64,000 bases of DNA from Umbilicaria muhlenbergii (GCA_000611775.1 KK106982.1:6256495-6320494); one strand, 5' to 3'. Numbered from the stretch's first letter, positions 1 to 12,168 are shown. Notes: generated by a model not told the origin, from the letters alone. Translations and numbers: made by a program.

Positions 1-1304
1 GCTCTCCCGATCCACCCCCCACCAACAATTACTCAACCCCGGCGCGCTCCCCCTCTGCAACCGGTCCCCCTCCAGCAGGAAATTCAACCCCCACCCCTGC
101 CGCCCCGTCACGGGTAGGCCGGCCTGGAGCGCGGTGTTGACGAGGTCGGGGCGCGAGACGGGGAAGCCGGCACTGGCGTAGCGGGATTCCCAGTCGGGGA
201 TTTGGGGGTGGAACATTTGGTCGGTGGTGTGGGGGTGGAGGAGGCGGGCGGATGTGTGGGGGGAGGTGCCGGCGTTGAGGAGGGTGGCGAGGATTTCTGT
301 GGGGCGGGGGAAGGAGGAGGTTAGGAGGTTGGAAANNNNNNNNNNGGGGGGGGTGATGGGGGGATGGGGGGAAGGGATGGCTTACTGCAGTAATCGGGGG
401 CGGTGCTTAATAAGCCTCCGCCGCCGGAGTGGAAGATTTCCGACTCGTTCACCTCCACTCTGGCGGGTTTGTAGGGATGAGGCATCGGCTGCAGAGATCC
501 GTCTTCGTTTCTGCTGTGCATGCCCGCTAACTTCTGCCGCATCTCCCCGTGGGGCACGAACGCCGTGTGGTGGATCCCGAGCGGCTTGAAGATGTGGTCG
601 TCGAAGTAGGCGCCGAGAGACTGGCCGGTTACGCGCTCGATGAAGACGCCGACCCAGTCGATGTTCAGTCCGTACGCGCGGTTCGTGCCCGGTTCGAACT
701 CGAGCGGTTGCTGGAAGCCGGCGAGCGTGCCTTGGAATTCGTCGTGTTGGGGGTCGTGGCCGATGCGGGCCCAGAGGTTGTCGCTGAAGAATGTGTAGCC
801 GAAGCCGGCTGGGAGGGGATGTTAGAGCGGGAGAACTGGCGAAGGGGTAGGGGGAAGTACCGGTGTGGGTTTGAAGCATTCGGAGGGTGATTCTGTTCTT
901 CTTCTCTCGCAATATCTCCTTTCCGTTCGAGTCGATGCCCTCGAGTATCTTCACCTCTGCCATTTCCGGTACGACTTTTTCGAGTTGGTCCGCGCTGTCG
1001 AGGTCTGCTTTGCCTTGCTCGACGAGCTGCATCAGGGCGATGGAGGTGACCATTTTCGTGCATGATGCGATCCTGTCAAGCACGAGGCATAAGTATATCA
1101 GGGGCTTTAGGTGCAGGACGTAAGCGGAGCATACCAGAAGATCGTGTCCGGTGTCATAGGGGCCTTGTCGTCCAAGCTGCGCACGCCCGAGGCGACAGAG
1201 GAGAGGATGTTGCCATTGCGGTCGACGGCTTGAAAGACAAGGCCTGGGGCGCCGCGTTGGGGGTCGCTGGTAGCTTGCTTGACGAGGGATTCGATGTCTG
1301 TCAT
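1..1304 (-). CDS. class C beta-lactamase-like serine hydrolase (partial, 3' end beyond window)
   Basis: Serine hydrolase/transesterase of the beta-lactamase (PF00144) fold, which in fungi includes LovD-type acyltransferases and esterases. Exons on the minus strand are about 1304-1135, 1072-861, 808-386 and 296-<1; all junctions are GT-AG and keep frame. The catalytic SxxK is seen as SCTK at the start of exon 2. A YGLN segment fits the catalytic Tyr motif, and HSGGGGL fits the third (KTG-like) motif. The final visible exon carries GWGLNFLLEG and a GLSNCWWGVDRE segment typical of the family's C-terminus. The start at 1304 (MTDIESLVKQ) is preferred to an upstream Met at 1397 because the family begins close to the 'APGLVFQAVDRNG' strand. 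No signal peptide is seen, so it is probably cytosolic. The third intron contains the 10-N assembly gap. The substrate cannot be inferred. Confidence 0.85.
336..345. other. assembly gap (10 N)
   Basis: Ten N bases lie inside the predicted third intron (297-385) of the beta-lactamase-like gene. The true intron length is therefore unknown, but the coding exons on either side read on in frame. Confidence 0.99.
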
Positions 1305-2748
1305 AGTGTATCGCTGAGGAGGTCGTGATTGAGGGCAGACATGGTATATGAAGGCCTTAGGATCAAGGAGCTGGCCCAAGCCCCAGCCGCGGCCCAAGCC
1401 TGCTTTCTACCCATACTCCCCATAGTGATGCCGATTGGAAGTGCGGGGTGAATTGCGGGGGAGTGCTGGGCGGTGGACACTCTCGGCACCGGGGCTTATG
1501 CAGGCCAAAGTATCTACCTAAGGTACCTTACCTTAGGTACTCGTCGCAGTTCGAAGTAATCTCGGTAGGGATCAGTGATGCGGTCGGAGGGAAGTGGAAG
1601 CAGATCTCTGACAGATGGTCCAGCATGGATATGCCCACGCCCGAGCCGCCAACGCGGGTGACAAGAAATGCGACACTCAGACAACGAAAACGGTGCCGCT
1701 GAGCCACGGAACAGAGTTGGTGAGGACGCGGCCTGTGGCTGGGCGCATTTGGGTCGGCGCCTGGTAGACGCCGAGGCGTCTTCGCATTGTCCCCTTTCAC
1801 TTTCACTTCCACTTCCACTTCCACTTCATGCTCAGCTTTCTTGTCCTTACGGCTGTGCTCGCTACGGTGCTGGCCTTCCTCTGAGGATTTCATCACTAGG
1901 ACTGGACGATATCGTATGGGATCCAATCATCCACAAACTCCGGCTTTCGTTACGTGGCTGGCGTGGCAATGGTACCCTCCGAGGCCGCCCAGTCACGATT
2001 GTACGGGGATCATGGTGTGATGAAGCCAATTCGGAAAAGTGTTTGATCACTTTTGGGCTTATATCCGTCGCCTTTGAGGATTTGCGCCAGTAATATTGCT
2101 TTGCTGAAGATGTGACGCTTGCGTTGTGGGCTGTGGACTGCTACAGCTACTTTGGATCTTCTTGATCTGTTCGATCTGATACCGTTATCAACGCGGGTGA
2201 AGACCGAACTTATGAGAACCATGCTATTTCCTGTGTTCCAAGGAAAACATCTCATATGTGTCTACTGTCTATTCTTGTCTAGCTGAAGTCTTTGTTTGGC
2301 TCTGAGACCAAAAATGCGGTATCCAAAGCCACACCATCAGAGTCGCACAAGCCAGGCGGAGCGCGTTTCATTAGCCTTGCGGGATTTTGCTTGAATCTTC
2401 TAGAGTTATGGAGGTGCTGCTGAGATCCTCGACTACCTGGCAAGTATTGGGTACGTTCTAGGGAGCCCATGGTTGGCACAGCTTATTCACAGCAAATACA
2501 CGGTCCGTGGACGGATAAGCTAGAAAGTTATCTTGGTTCTAGAATTAACCATCGGCCAGCACTTGTTGACCCTTTGAATGTTTGTATTTAAAACTCGCGC
2601 TTAAACCAACACACGCCGAATATTCTGCCCACAACACAATCCACCCGTCTCGACATCTTTCTTTGACATCTTGTTGAATGTTCTCGGGCATTCGTACAGT
2701 CACTACGTCTATCTGACACTAGTACAAGACAACCTAGTATTGCCAGGC
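1305..2748. other. intergenic region, divergent promoters
   Basis: This space separates the minus-strand hydrolase from the plus-strand P-loop ATPase, so it should hold both promoters. It has a 9-base inverted repeat (1515-1539), a CACTTC-type hexanucleotide run (about 1799-1828) and an AT-rich TATA-like stretch near 2583 (TATTTAAAA). Open frames here are short, overlap on both strands and match nothing I recognise. Confidence 0.5.
1515..1539. repeat. short inverted repeat
   Basis: TACCTAAGG at 1515-1523 is the inverse complement of CCTTAGGTA at 1531-1539, with a 7-base spacer, and could form a hairpin. Similar 'AAGGTA/TACCTT' words recur elsewhere (8656, 22580, 23330), so it may be a dispersed word rather than a specific site. 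Confidence 0.6.
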
Positions 2749-4868
2749 ATGGCAAGCAAGCATCTTTTAAATAAGGCCGCCACCTCTTCCACCACGCCTA
2801 TCGAGAGTCCATCCACAACGGCATTTCCCACACCTGCTACGCCAACGAGTCAATCCAGCGGCGACGAATCCTTCAACTCCGTCGAAGAAGTCATCAACGA
2901 CCTAAAATCCGCAAATCTCGGTGAGTCGAAACACGTTCCTGCATCGAAGGCCCACGACGCACCTGTATCAAGGGCGATTACTGGTACATCATCTACTCCA
3001 TCGAGCGCCTCCGACGATAGTGAGTCTTCCAGCTCTGTTGAGATTGTCACCGACAGCTCTACGCCCACCAAGACTGAGAAGCCCAGACCGTACGCTATTC
3101 CGCGCTCGCTCAAGGCTGCAGCGGCTAAGATGGCGGAACGAGAAAATTACAACTATCACATGAGTCTACTGTCCCAAGGTCCTTTCGATGGAAGTTTTTC
3201 GGCTCAGAATGGCCGTATGGAAGAGCTGAAGACCACTCCGCTATTCGCTGCATCAGTCATGGCCAGCGATGGAGACAAATCAGCCTGTTCCGGGGCAATC
3301 AACGACACAAAGACTCTTTTCCCACAATACGGACTGCTAGCACAACGCCTAGAGACGTATGACAACAAGCAAGTGAACCTGTTCGACGAGAACCTCTATC
3401 ATGGAGCTAGTATCGATGTTTCTGACCCGCGGATTTTCCTCAACGTCAACACACCATGGTCAGCTTTCATCTGCGGGTCCCAAGGAAGTGGTAAGAGCCA
3501 TACGCTTTCATGCATGCTGGAGAACTCCTTGTTACCATCACAGCTTGGAGCTCTTCCGAAACCACTTGCAGCAATCGTATTTCATTACGACAAGTTCACA
3601 AGCTTCGCAAGCAGCCAGATCTGTGAGGCAGCTTACCTGTGCTCGTCTGGTATACCCGTCCGTGTTCTCGTCTCACCGAGCAACTTCTGGCGGATGCAGC
3701 ACGCCTATTTCAATATGCCTGGTCTCCCGGCAAATGCGAGGAAGCCGGTTGTGGCGCCGATGCTGCTTAAGGAGAGGCATCTTGACGTCGAGAGAATGAT
3801 GAATCTGATGGCTGTCACTGAGAAGGATGGACCAATGCCGTTATACATGGAGGTACACTCTCAAATATCCCCCGTGCTAATAAACTACACCCCATTGACA
3901 ATTCGCAGGTTGTATGTAAAATACTTCGCCAATTAGCCATAGAAACCCAAGGCGCTCCTGGCCTCAACTACGCCGCATTCAAGAGACGTCTTGAGGCCGA
4001 AGGCTTCTCCGACAAGCAAAACGGACCTCTGAAGCTGCGGCTTGACCTATTGGAAAGCTTCATGGAGATAGCCGGGACCCCTGGTGCGACGTATGTGCGG
4101 CCAGCAAAACCTAGATTCCCAGACACCAAAAACGGCAGAAAAGCAGAGCGCCGATGGGAGGAAGAGCAAGAGCAGAAACGTCAAGCGGAGCTAAGGAAGC
4201 CGGATATTTGGTCGTTTGAGCCTGGCTCCTTGACTATCGTCGACCTCAGCTGTCCTTTTGTCGATGACGGTGCGGCGTGTGCACTGTTCAACATCGCTTT
4301 GGCGCTCTTCTTAGAGAACCGTGGGGACGTTGGCCGCATCGTCGCTCTGGACGAAGCTCATAAAGTAAGCTATCCCCTCCAAAGCTACTGATACTCCAAA
4401 ATGATTGGTCCAGCTGACATCCTATCACAGTTCATGTCCAGCACCGCCTCCGCCTCCGCCTTCACCGACTCCCTCCTCTCCATCATCCGCCAACAGCGCC
4501 ACCTCGCCACCCGCATCATCATCGCCACCCAAGAACCCACCATCTCCCCCAAGCTCCTCGACCTCAGCAGCATGACTATCGTGCATCGTTTCACATCTCC
4601 GGAGTGGCTCACGGCTCTGAAACACCATCTTGCGGGCGTGGCGGGCGTGGCGGATGAGGGGAAGAGGGATGTGGGGGAGATCTTTCGTGCGATTGTCAAT
4701 TTGGAGGTTGGGGAGGCGTTGTTGTTTTCGCCGAGCGCGATGTGCAAGGCGGTGGATGGGAATGGAGTGGGAGGGGAGAGGGTGGAGAAGTTGGGGATGG
4801 CGTATTTGAAGGTTAGGGTTAGGAAGAGGGTGACTGCTGATGGGGGAAGGAGTTTGTTGGCTACGTAG
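2749..4868 (+). CDS. HerA/FtsK-like P-loop ATPase
   Basis: P-loop NTPase of the kind fungal annotation calls 'P-loop containing nucleoside triphosphate hydrolase'; motif order recalls the HerA/FtsK class. Exons 2749-3852, 3909-4364 and 4431-4868 join in frame through two phase-0 introns (56 and 66 bases) to give 665 residues. The first ~130 residues are Ser/Thr/Pro-rich and probably disordered. Walker A is GSQGSGKSHT at about residue 245. Walker B is IVALDEAHK at the end of exon 2. A following segment, RIIIATQEPT..SPKLLDLSSM, fits the sensor-like Gln motif of HerA/FtsK ATPases. A charged KAERRWEEEQEQKRQ helix lies between them. The Met at 2749 (GGCATGGC) has the better context; an in-frame Met at 2671 would add 26 residues. 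Its partner and substrate (DNA or protein) are unknown; NTP hydrolysis is inferred from the motifs. Confidence 0.85.
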
Positions 4869-5802
4869 GGGAAGAAGAAGGGTAAGTTTGGAGTAGATGG
4901 CTTTTGGATGGGTCTTGGTAAAGGCTTCGCTGCGCTGGATGTAGATGCGTGCCTTGCTTGCACATGTTGGACACCTACCTCAATAAGGTGAATGGCTAGA
5001 GAGTTTGGATCTGTCAGGAGCTTGGATTTTTTTTGTCTAGGAGGTACTCCGTTCTCGTGCGATGTACCGTTGGACTGTCAGAGACCCAAATACAAGCGCC
5101 GCTGTCAGACTGTCCTGTACAATGTGCGCCTCCACTGGTGTGATCAATCGAGTTGAAACTTAGCCAAGGAGTCAGAGAGGTCATTGAGACCGCGTTTGCA
5201 CATCCTACCTGACTGACTTCTAGAAGTGACGTTACAGATGATACTGACAAGACCCATTCAACAGCCTCCTCGCCCGACCCCACCCTCACCTCCCTCGCCC
5301 AACTCGAAGCCATCGCTAGCGGATTGGAGGGGAGGGGGTGGAGGGGGTGTTAAGGGGGTTGGATGGGTGATGATTGGGGGGATTATTGGGGGCCGTGGAG
5401 GGAGGTCAAGAGGAGGAGGAAGGGGGTGGCGGTTGGGTGATGGAGATGTAAGGGCTCACGTGAGCTGTAGGAGCATAAGGAGCGGAGGGAGTTGAGCCAT
5501 TCCTACTGGACCCAGGGTGCTGAAGATGGAAACATGCCGGATAGTATCGCAGTTGACTTCAAGGCAAAGGCGTGGCAAGGTAGACTGAAGGCATGTGGTG
5601 TCTCAGGCTAAACGACAGGAGTGGCATTATGGTTTTGGCCCCCACCTCTACTTTACCCTGCATTGCATCTGCGCGTGTGATTTACGCAGAAATGCGATCC
5701 CGGGCTGAACGATGCGGTACTACCATTCACCTTCACTTTTGGTGAAGATGGCGGTCAAGGTGGATGACACGCTTCACACTTCTTACGCTGTCGTCCTACA
5801 GA
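4869..5802. other. intergenic, G-rich stretch
   Basis: Between the ATPase gene and the F-box gene. A strongly purine/G-rich run (about 5320-5440) encodes only low-complexity Gly/Arg frames. No gene, tRNA or repeat unit was recognised. Confidence 0.5.
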
Positions 5803-7729
5803 ATGGATCTCGCTGGACCGCTCCCACTCGATGAAGATGTGCTGCATCTCGTTCTGAAAGAGGTAATGTCAGCTAAGGGTAGACGCACTTCTCAGCTAAT
5901 CAGCCGGTAGCTTCGCTATGACTCCCCCGCCTCGCTTTATGCTACGTGCCTCGTATCACGGCGCTTCAATTCCCTCTCGACCCCTTACCTCTATCGATCG
6001 GTAATTGTTGGGGACGACAAGACAGGCGTGCGCCGCGATGCGGCAGGAGAGCCTAACATTGTAGTTGAAGATGTGGAAACTCTGGGCAGGGCATCTGAAA
6101 AGAAAGTATCACGGGAGGAGAAGCTGAGGAGGCCCTCGGATGCCCTACACTCGTTCACCCTGGGGAGGCTGGAGAAGATGAAGAAATACACGAGAGAAGT
6201 GGTGGTCAAAGGGCACGTCAGTCGGCTACAGCTCGTAGAGCTATTGATGTCTATGCAGCAATTTGAGCATCTGAAGTTCGTAGCATCATAATCCACCCTT
6301 AAGGACTTCCATGATATGATACCTCCTGTCTAACGTGCGGTCTAGATGGGCATGGTGGGCGGAAACACTACCGGCAGTGGTGATCAACAGGTTCAGCCAA
6401 CGCTGGCCCAATGCGTCTTTGTCGCTGGTGGACTTTCCAGTCACCTCCGCAGCACGGTTTCCGGACCCAATACCGCCACCCTTCGCACCAAGCGGTCCAT
6501 CGCCCACTCAGTATGTGTTCCACCCAGGACTGCCCCGACGAGTTTCGAGTTTTGATATTCTAGCGCATTGCTCGAATCTCCGCTCCTTCAAAGCTACTAT
6601 CAACGCTGTCGTAGGTGCGGGCTTTGCAAGCCTCCTGGACTTCCTCGTTAATTGTCCTAATCTCAAAGAGGTCCAAACAACCCTACGCAAAATTGGTAGA
6701 AATGTCCTCTTGATCTCTCCGTCGTCCTCTATGCTATCTAACAACGTCGGGAAGCTACCGTCACTCGAAGAACTGACAATGGAACGTTACGTGTTCTCAC
6801 TTAAGTCCAGCTTCTGGGACATGAGCCAGTTGCGTCGGTTGACTCTGAGAGATATTAGTACGAAGACCTTTTTGCGTACCGGGCGTGGCCGAGCTTTGCC
6901 GCGGCTGGAGGTGTTTCGACTCGAGGAGCGATGCATCTGGGGCGCCGAAGATCTACAGGAAAATCTGGCAGTCTTTCTTTTGGATCTTCCCAGCTTGCAC
7001 GTTCTAAGTCTTTCGGGTGTCGTTGGTCGAATCCCGATGTCGGTAATTACGACGCATGGACAAACTCTTCGCTCCCTGCAACTTCAGGAAACCTACCATT
7101 GGATGCAAACTCGGGGTATCAGCTCCGCCGGTGGTACAACGACAAGCTGCCCTATGTTGTCCCTGGAAGACATCAACTCACTGGTCGCTGAATGTCCTCA
7201 CTTGGAAAGCCTGACCTTGGATATGGCTCGGGGAGCAGATTGGGTATGAATAGAATGGCTTTGCTGTCCTGAGTTTGTACGCTAACGCCCCAAACAGCCA
7301 TGGCCTCTTCTCGAGGCTCTCGTTCTGCACGAAACCCTCCGATTCCTGACGCTGTATACCTCGATCAACACTGTTTCTTCGGAGGAGGCCATTGGGTCTC
7401 AAATTCTTAAGGTCAACAAAGCCAGTGCACAGCATCTATTCCTGCAGCTTCGCGCCATGAAACGAGGTAAGCCGCTCGAGAAGCTACACATCAATCTTGG
7501 CGAATGGAACCGCATTCGACACCGCGCGAGTGAGCATTTACATCCTCTAGACGACCGATGTGGTAACCTCTTCACTTGCTCCATGGATTATCAGAGCGGT
7601 GAAGTAGTTGTCAACGACGCTTGGGCAGAGCTTCGGGCGAGATTTACCCGCAGAGACTTGTGGTGCTTCGATCAGTTCATTGAGCCGTTGGATGCCGCAT
7701 TCCTTCCGGACCTCCGTGGACGGTATTGA
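5803..7729 (+). CDS. F-box / leucine-rich-repeat-type protein
   Basis: Probable substrate receptor of an SCF ubiquitin ligase. Exon 1 (5803-5862) and exon 2 (from 5911, after a 48-base intron) encode an F-box-like start: LPLDEDVLHLVLKE..LRYDSPASLYATCLVSRRFN, then TPYLYRSV. The rest has irregular leucine-rich stretches such as LRSFKATINAVVG and CPHLESLTLDM, usual for fungal F-box proteins with degenerate LRRs. The last intron is clear (7244-7297, GCTAAC branch, CAG end), and exon 4 runs 7298-7729. The junction between exon 2 and exon 3 (acceptor at 6345) is uncertain. The only donor that keeps frame is a weak GT at 6249; a better-looking GT at 6280 breaks frame. Either the intron is 6249-6345 or a small frame error exists. 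The length is roughly 580 residues. Confidence 0.7.
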
Positions 7730-9242
7730 TACCGCGGGTACCTGGCATTCTCCCCGATCAACTTGGCTTCACGAGCAAGTTCTGGCAGGACCAACATTCC
7801 CTCTGGCCTTTCGGCGTAGCTTCGCTTTACAGATCAATAGGAGTTTCGGTCCATGGGGATCGTTTCTTGGAAAGTCGCCGTGTTTGCTTACCCCCCAGCG
7901 CTGTTCAGCCTGGTACCAGACTTATCGCCTGCGAGATTGTTCCCGGCGGCCTTTTCTCGCCGCGGGAGGCCCGGGCGCGGTATCTCGGCGCCGTCAAATC
8001 GTCTCAGGGATTCCAATCCGATCAGGTGTGTCATACAGAATGAATCAGCATTTGCAAAGAGGGATGGAAGGGACGGCACCGTGATGACGACGTGCATTTA
8101 GGACGTCGAAGGTTGGGCAGATGGCGGATGGGGTGGAGAAGTGGAGGCGGGTGCATTGCGGACTGCTGGGCCAGACTCGTGATTTATGATTCAGCTACTT
8201 TTCGGTGACACTGCAGGCCAAAGACATGGAACGTTGATTTTACTGGCCCTCGAGTCAGATTGTGATTCTAACGGTGTACTATATACCAGGCTTCTATGCG
8301 GACGATTTGATATAGCTACGGGCCAAGTGGAAATACTCATGACATCAACCTACATACTCCGTAGAAGTTCGTGCAGCTGGCTGAGCGGCAGGTTCATGAT
8401 CAGAGAGTGTTGAGCTGTTTTTGATGCCAAGACAGAAATCTGCGCCGGCCTCACTTCTGATCAGGTGTCGGGTGAGCGCCGCCCTACAGTCGCGTCGACA
8501 TGGGTGAATATCGCGCGAATGAGGGGTGATTGCCAATTTCTCAGAAACTGTTACAGGACTCATCAGCGCTGTTGGACCAAAAGATATGTAGATGAGGATA
8601 CTATCGATCTTTAAGTCCCACAGCGCGTTATAACAGACTGACGGCTGAGTACTAAGGTAGGTACCTATGGGAAGTCAAAAATATCCGCTCGGTGCTGGCC
8701 TGGACTAAGGTGGTGCTTTCTGCCACTACACCACACGGGCGAGCTACTCGACAAAAAGTCATCCTTAGGAACAATTAGATGTTCTGCCTACATCGGTCCG
8801 TATTTTAAGGTTGATCATATTCAATAGGAGTTGTGAGGCTACATCTACCTTACCAGCAGCAAGGATTACGGACGAAGTGCCTAAAGACATTTCGGGTTCC
8901 GAACTCTGTACAACGTAACACCCAAATCCGACATTAATCATAGGTTCGATCGCAAGGTTCGAGCGCACTCGAGGTTATCGACCCGCAATCATATAGTGAC
9001 TTCACTTGATTAGCTATGACCTGAGCCTATAGTGGCTGCATCAACAGTACCTTCTAATCATTGTGATTCGATTGGTTCTTGATAGTGATACCAGCACGGA
9101 AAACGGGGAGATTAAGACTGCAGGATGATTGTCGCTGTGAATATTTAAAACAAGCAGGGTGTCCCGGGCATTGTTTGCGGAACGCTTGTCTAATAAAAAA
9201 TCTACTCCATATTTTGAGGAAACAACGCAATGACGCAGGATC
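7730..9242. other. intergenic region
   Basis: Contains several overlapping open frames up to 158 codons between 7608 and 8101. None has a recognisable domain or good splice context, and they overlap each other on one strand, so I do not call a gene. The last 200 bases are the leader of the downstream membrane protein. Confidence 0.45.
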
Positions 9243-9268
9243 ATGACGCAGGATCATGACACAGCGAG
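9230..9268 (+). repeat. 13-bp tandem repeat across the start codon
   Basis: ATGACGCAGGATC occurs at 9230-9242 and again at 9243-9255, followed by a partial third copy starting ATGACACAG at 9256. Each copy begins with ATG, in three different frames. Only the ATG at 9243 opens the long frame. The one at 9230 gives a 9-codon frame ending at 9259 that overlaps the true start. Confidence 0.9.
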
Positions 9269-11178
9269 GCTCTTGGAGGGCACCTTCTTAAGTGACTCCG
9301 GCCCGGCTGGGACAGGCACCAGGCAGCCCGGCAACGCAGCCCCCAACGTACAGCCAGAGCATGCGGACTCCAGGATTTTCATCAAGCTGCTTTCCTTATG
9401 GATTGGAACCCTCATCTGGACTGCTTCGGTTGTTGCGATAGCGAAAATTTACCTGGCCAAGGGGGTTATTACATCGGCCCAAAAGGATGCCTACAATGTT
9501 CTTACAACGGTCCTGATTCTAATCTTGGGTCTCAGCTTCTTTGTAAGCTTACCACCAAATCCCACGTGATATTTTTACTGATGTTATTATAGGAGGCTTT
9601 CAAGGAGCTTGCAAGAGCTATGGAAGGGAAAATACTCCGTCTGTTTGATCTGCAGGAGGAAGATAAGAAGCTGGTTCAGAACTTTGACAGCCTACTGGAG
9701 GTAGCTCGGCTTACTTATGTAACTCCTAATTGGTGGCTCCGACTTTTTTGCATCGTATGGGTAAGTAGCTTACTTCTAAAAACCATTCCTTGCACATCGT
9801 CCCATTCGATCTGCCTCTATCTTTCTGGCCTCAATGTATCACCAATGAAATTTCCACTTACTGTTCCTGCCGCCGCTTTGTGTTTAAAATGAAAGAGTGA
9901 ACAAATTTAGAAAACTTTTACAATAACAAGTCAAGCAATTATAATTTATCCCTTATGTTTTTTAATATTTATTTGCTTTCGTCGCTGACACAAAGCTTCT
10001 CGACTTCTTAGCTTTTAATCAACTTTGTGGGTCCCTTTTTATCCCTAACATGTCGAAGTCTCGCCTAACATCATATAGGGTGCACAAATATCGACCGCAT
10101 TAATCAGTTTGGAAACTACTGTGGATGATGGTACAAATTACAACGACACATACTTCAGAGAAGGCAAAGTTCAAGTATCGGATCTTAGTTGCTATTTCCA
10201 CCGCCGCGATTGTCCAACGTCCGTTACCATTCACGCTCTTGCCCATGCCTACGGAGAAATGACATTGGCCTCCGAATGCGGCACTTATAGTGAGCTTACA
10301 GACGTCAAACCCAAGCAAGACTATCAGTATTATTGCCGACGGAATGGTTCCAGGCAGGAATTCGCCCATCGCTTCAAGGAGTATAACCTAGCTGATGTAC
10401 AGAAAGTGTATCCTTACTTTACACATCGCATTATAACAGCAGCCTCTGGCGACTGCCTTGAATACGATCAGGTTGGAACCCCTGCACCAGATAAAGTTGG
10501 CGATATGGATGCTTCGAACTTTACGTATACCGATCACTCAATTGATGGTAGCATCTCGATTCCGAATTCAAGCCTAGGCAGAGGAGGTACTACGTACATC
10601 TATCGAGACAAAAATGTTCCCGCAGAGGCTTCTACTTACAGTTGCGGCCCTCGGTGTATTTGGATGTGGGCGTATAAAAACCCTGGAGCAACTGACGGCC
10701 CTAAATTTTATCAATGTCCAGTTACAGTAAGCGTCGTCAGTAACGTTACTCAGCCTGCGCATAATGTGTCGGATGCCGTGGCTCGAGTAGCAGCGGCGTC
10801 AATTGCACTGCAAGGACGATTCGAAGGCTCCGTCAAGAACCCAAGATGGATGCAGTATCAGTTTTATGCAAGGGGGTGAGTGGGCAATCAAAGCGTCGTT
10901 GTATGGCTGCAGACTTGACTGACTTCCCTCGCCTCTAAAGGTCCCCTTGGGAAGTCCATCACCTAACGAGTGAAAAAGTTGGTGCAAACATGGCCGAATT
11001 TGCAATCGGATCCCTGTCCGCAATGATATCTCAGAACCCACAAATTCATATCAACGGAACGATCCCCTTCTTAGGCAGTCGTGTCTCAGTAAGGTGGTGG
11101 TCTTTCGAGGCGCTTTTGACCTGTATTGTGGTTGCTCACTTCGTGGTCTTTGCTTTAACATTTTTGGTAGCTAGATAA
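9243..11178 (+). CDS. membrane-anchored orphan fungal protein
   Basis: A 500-residue protein resembling an expanded but uncharacterised family of fungal integral membrane proteins; no function is known to me. Exons are 9243-9542, 9593-9760, 10079-10875 and 10941-11178, all in frame. A hydrophobic segment lies at about residues 43-65 (LLSLWIGTLIWTASVVAIAK), a second at about 83-100, and a third at the end of exon 2 (WWLRLFCIVW). A long central domain of about 300 residues follows, rich in Cys and with N-x-S/T sites (NFTYT, NVTQP, NVSDA), which suggests a lumenal or extracellular face. A C-terminal membrane helix (LLTCIVVAHFVVFALTFLVA) closes the protein. The second intron is unusually long (318 bases) and AT-rich. 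The start is placed at 9243 because the flanking ATGs at 9230 and 9256 are out of frame. Confidence 0.8.
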
Positions 11179-12168
11179 GGTTGAAAGGTAGAGTATGAGA
11201 TGTTTGCTGTTCTGTAGAGCTGTCAGGGTTGGAGCCTCCTTACATCACGCTTCACACAAACCGCGGGAATGAAGCCTTGAAACCAACTCACCTCTATTTT
11301 GGTCTCAGGTTGATTTTACTATTAAGGGCGGCAACGATCGCAGAGCCCAGCATGGAAAAGGGGGTTAAACCAGCGCTGATGACGTAGGCAGCCCCCACGA
11401 AGGTCGCCGCGACAATTGGGAGGTTTAGCAACTGTTTGTAGTGTAGCGCTACATACCTAGTAGCTCTGGAATATCAGAATTTCCGCTCCTAGGCTGATCA
11501 GCAGCACAGGCGTTTATCCTGTTTGACCCTCTTTATAGTGCTGTGGTTGAGTTCGGCATCTCTTGAGTTACGAGAGGACTCCATAACGGAATCAAATGTA
11601 GGTACCTTCTATTGCCTACAGCCTACCACGTGCCTACATAGCTCCGATGTAGGTCTACACTCGATCTATGTAGCACTAGCAGGACTGACTTCTCGTTGGA
11701 CAATTCTATCGGTTGCTATTCTACTTATAGCTACCACTACACTACAAAAAAACTGCTAAACCTCCCAAATGGCGGTTCCCGTACTCCGTACCGTAGTTGC
11801 GAAACAACGGCGAGTCGGGGCCGAGCAGCGCTGACTCCACCTCCCCGCAGCCCTGATTCCCATGATTGGTGACCCCCTTTCGCCCAAGCCCTTCTAGAAC
11901 CCCAACGTCTACGCGGACGACTTTCTTGTCCGATCTCTCCCGCATCCACCTCACCGCGGAGAAAAGGCCGACACAGCAGCGTCTGACGGATTCCAAATCA
12001 TATCCTCCGAACTGGCCGCACTCGGAGCTTGCCCCGCAGAACAGCTCTACAGAGATAGATTGTCTGCTTTGCTATATTTACTGACTGTTTCTACTCTCTA
12101 ACCATACTTAACAACCCATATCTCCCAAAGACCAGAACCAATTCTGTCCCAAGCCCATTCCACCCACC
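11179..12168. other. intergenic region
   Basis: Between the membrane protein and the GST gene. No coding frame of note, RNA gene or clear repeat is seen. The final ~100 bases are pyrimidine-rich and look like the GST leader. Confidence 0.5.

Noticed and set aside
5320-5450. G-rich run as a telomere-like or quadruplex repeat
   Set aside because: There is no regular unit such as TTAGGG, only irregular purine-rich sequence. Quadruplex potential cannot be judged by reading.
7608-8101. Overlapping plus-strand frames up to 158 codons after the F-box gene
   Set aside because: Three frames overlap on one strand, none has a domain, and the first overlaps the F-box coding end.
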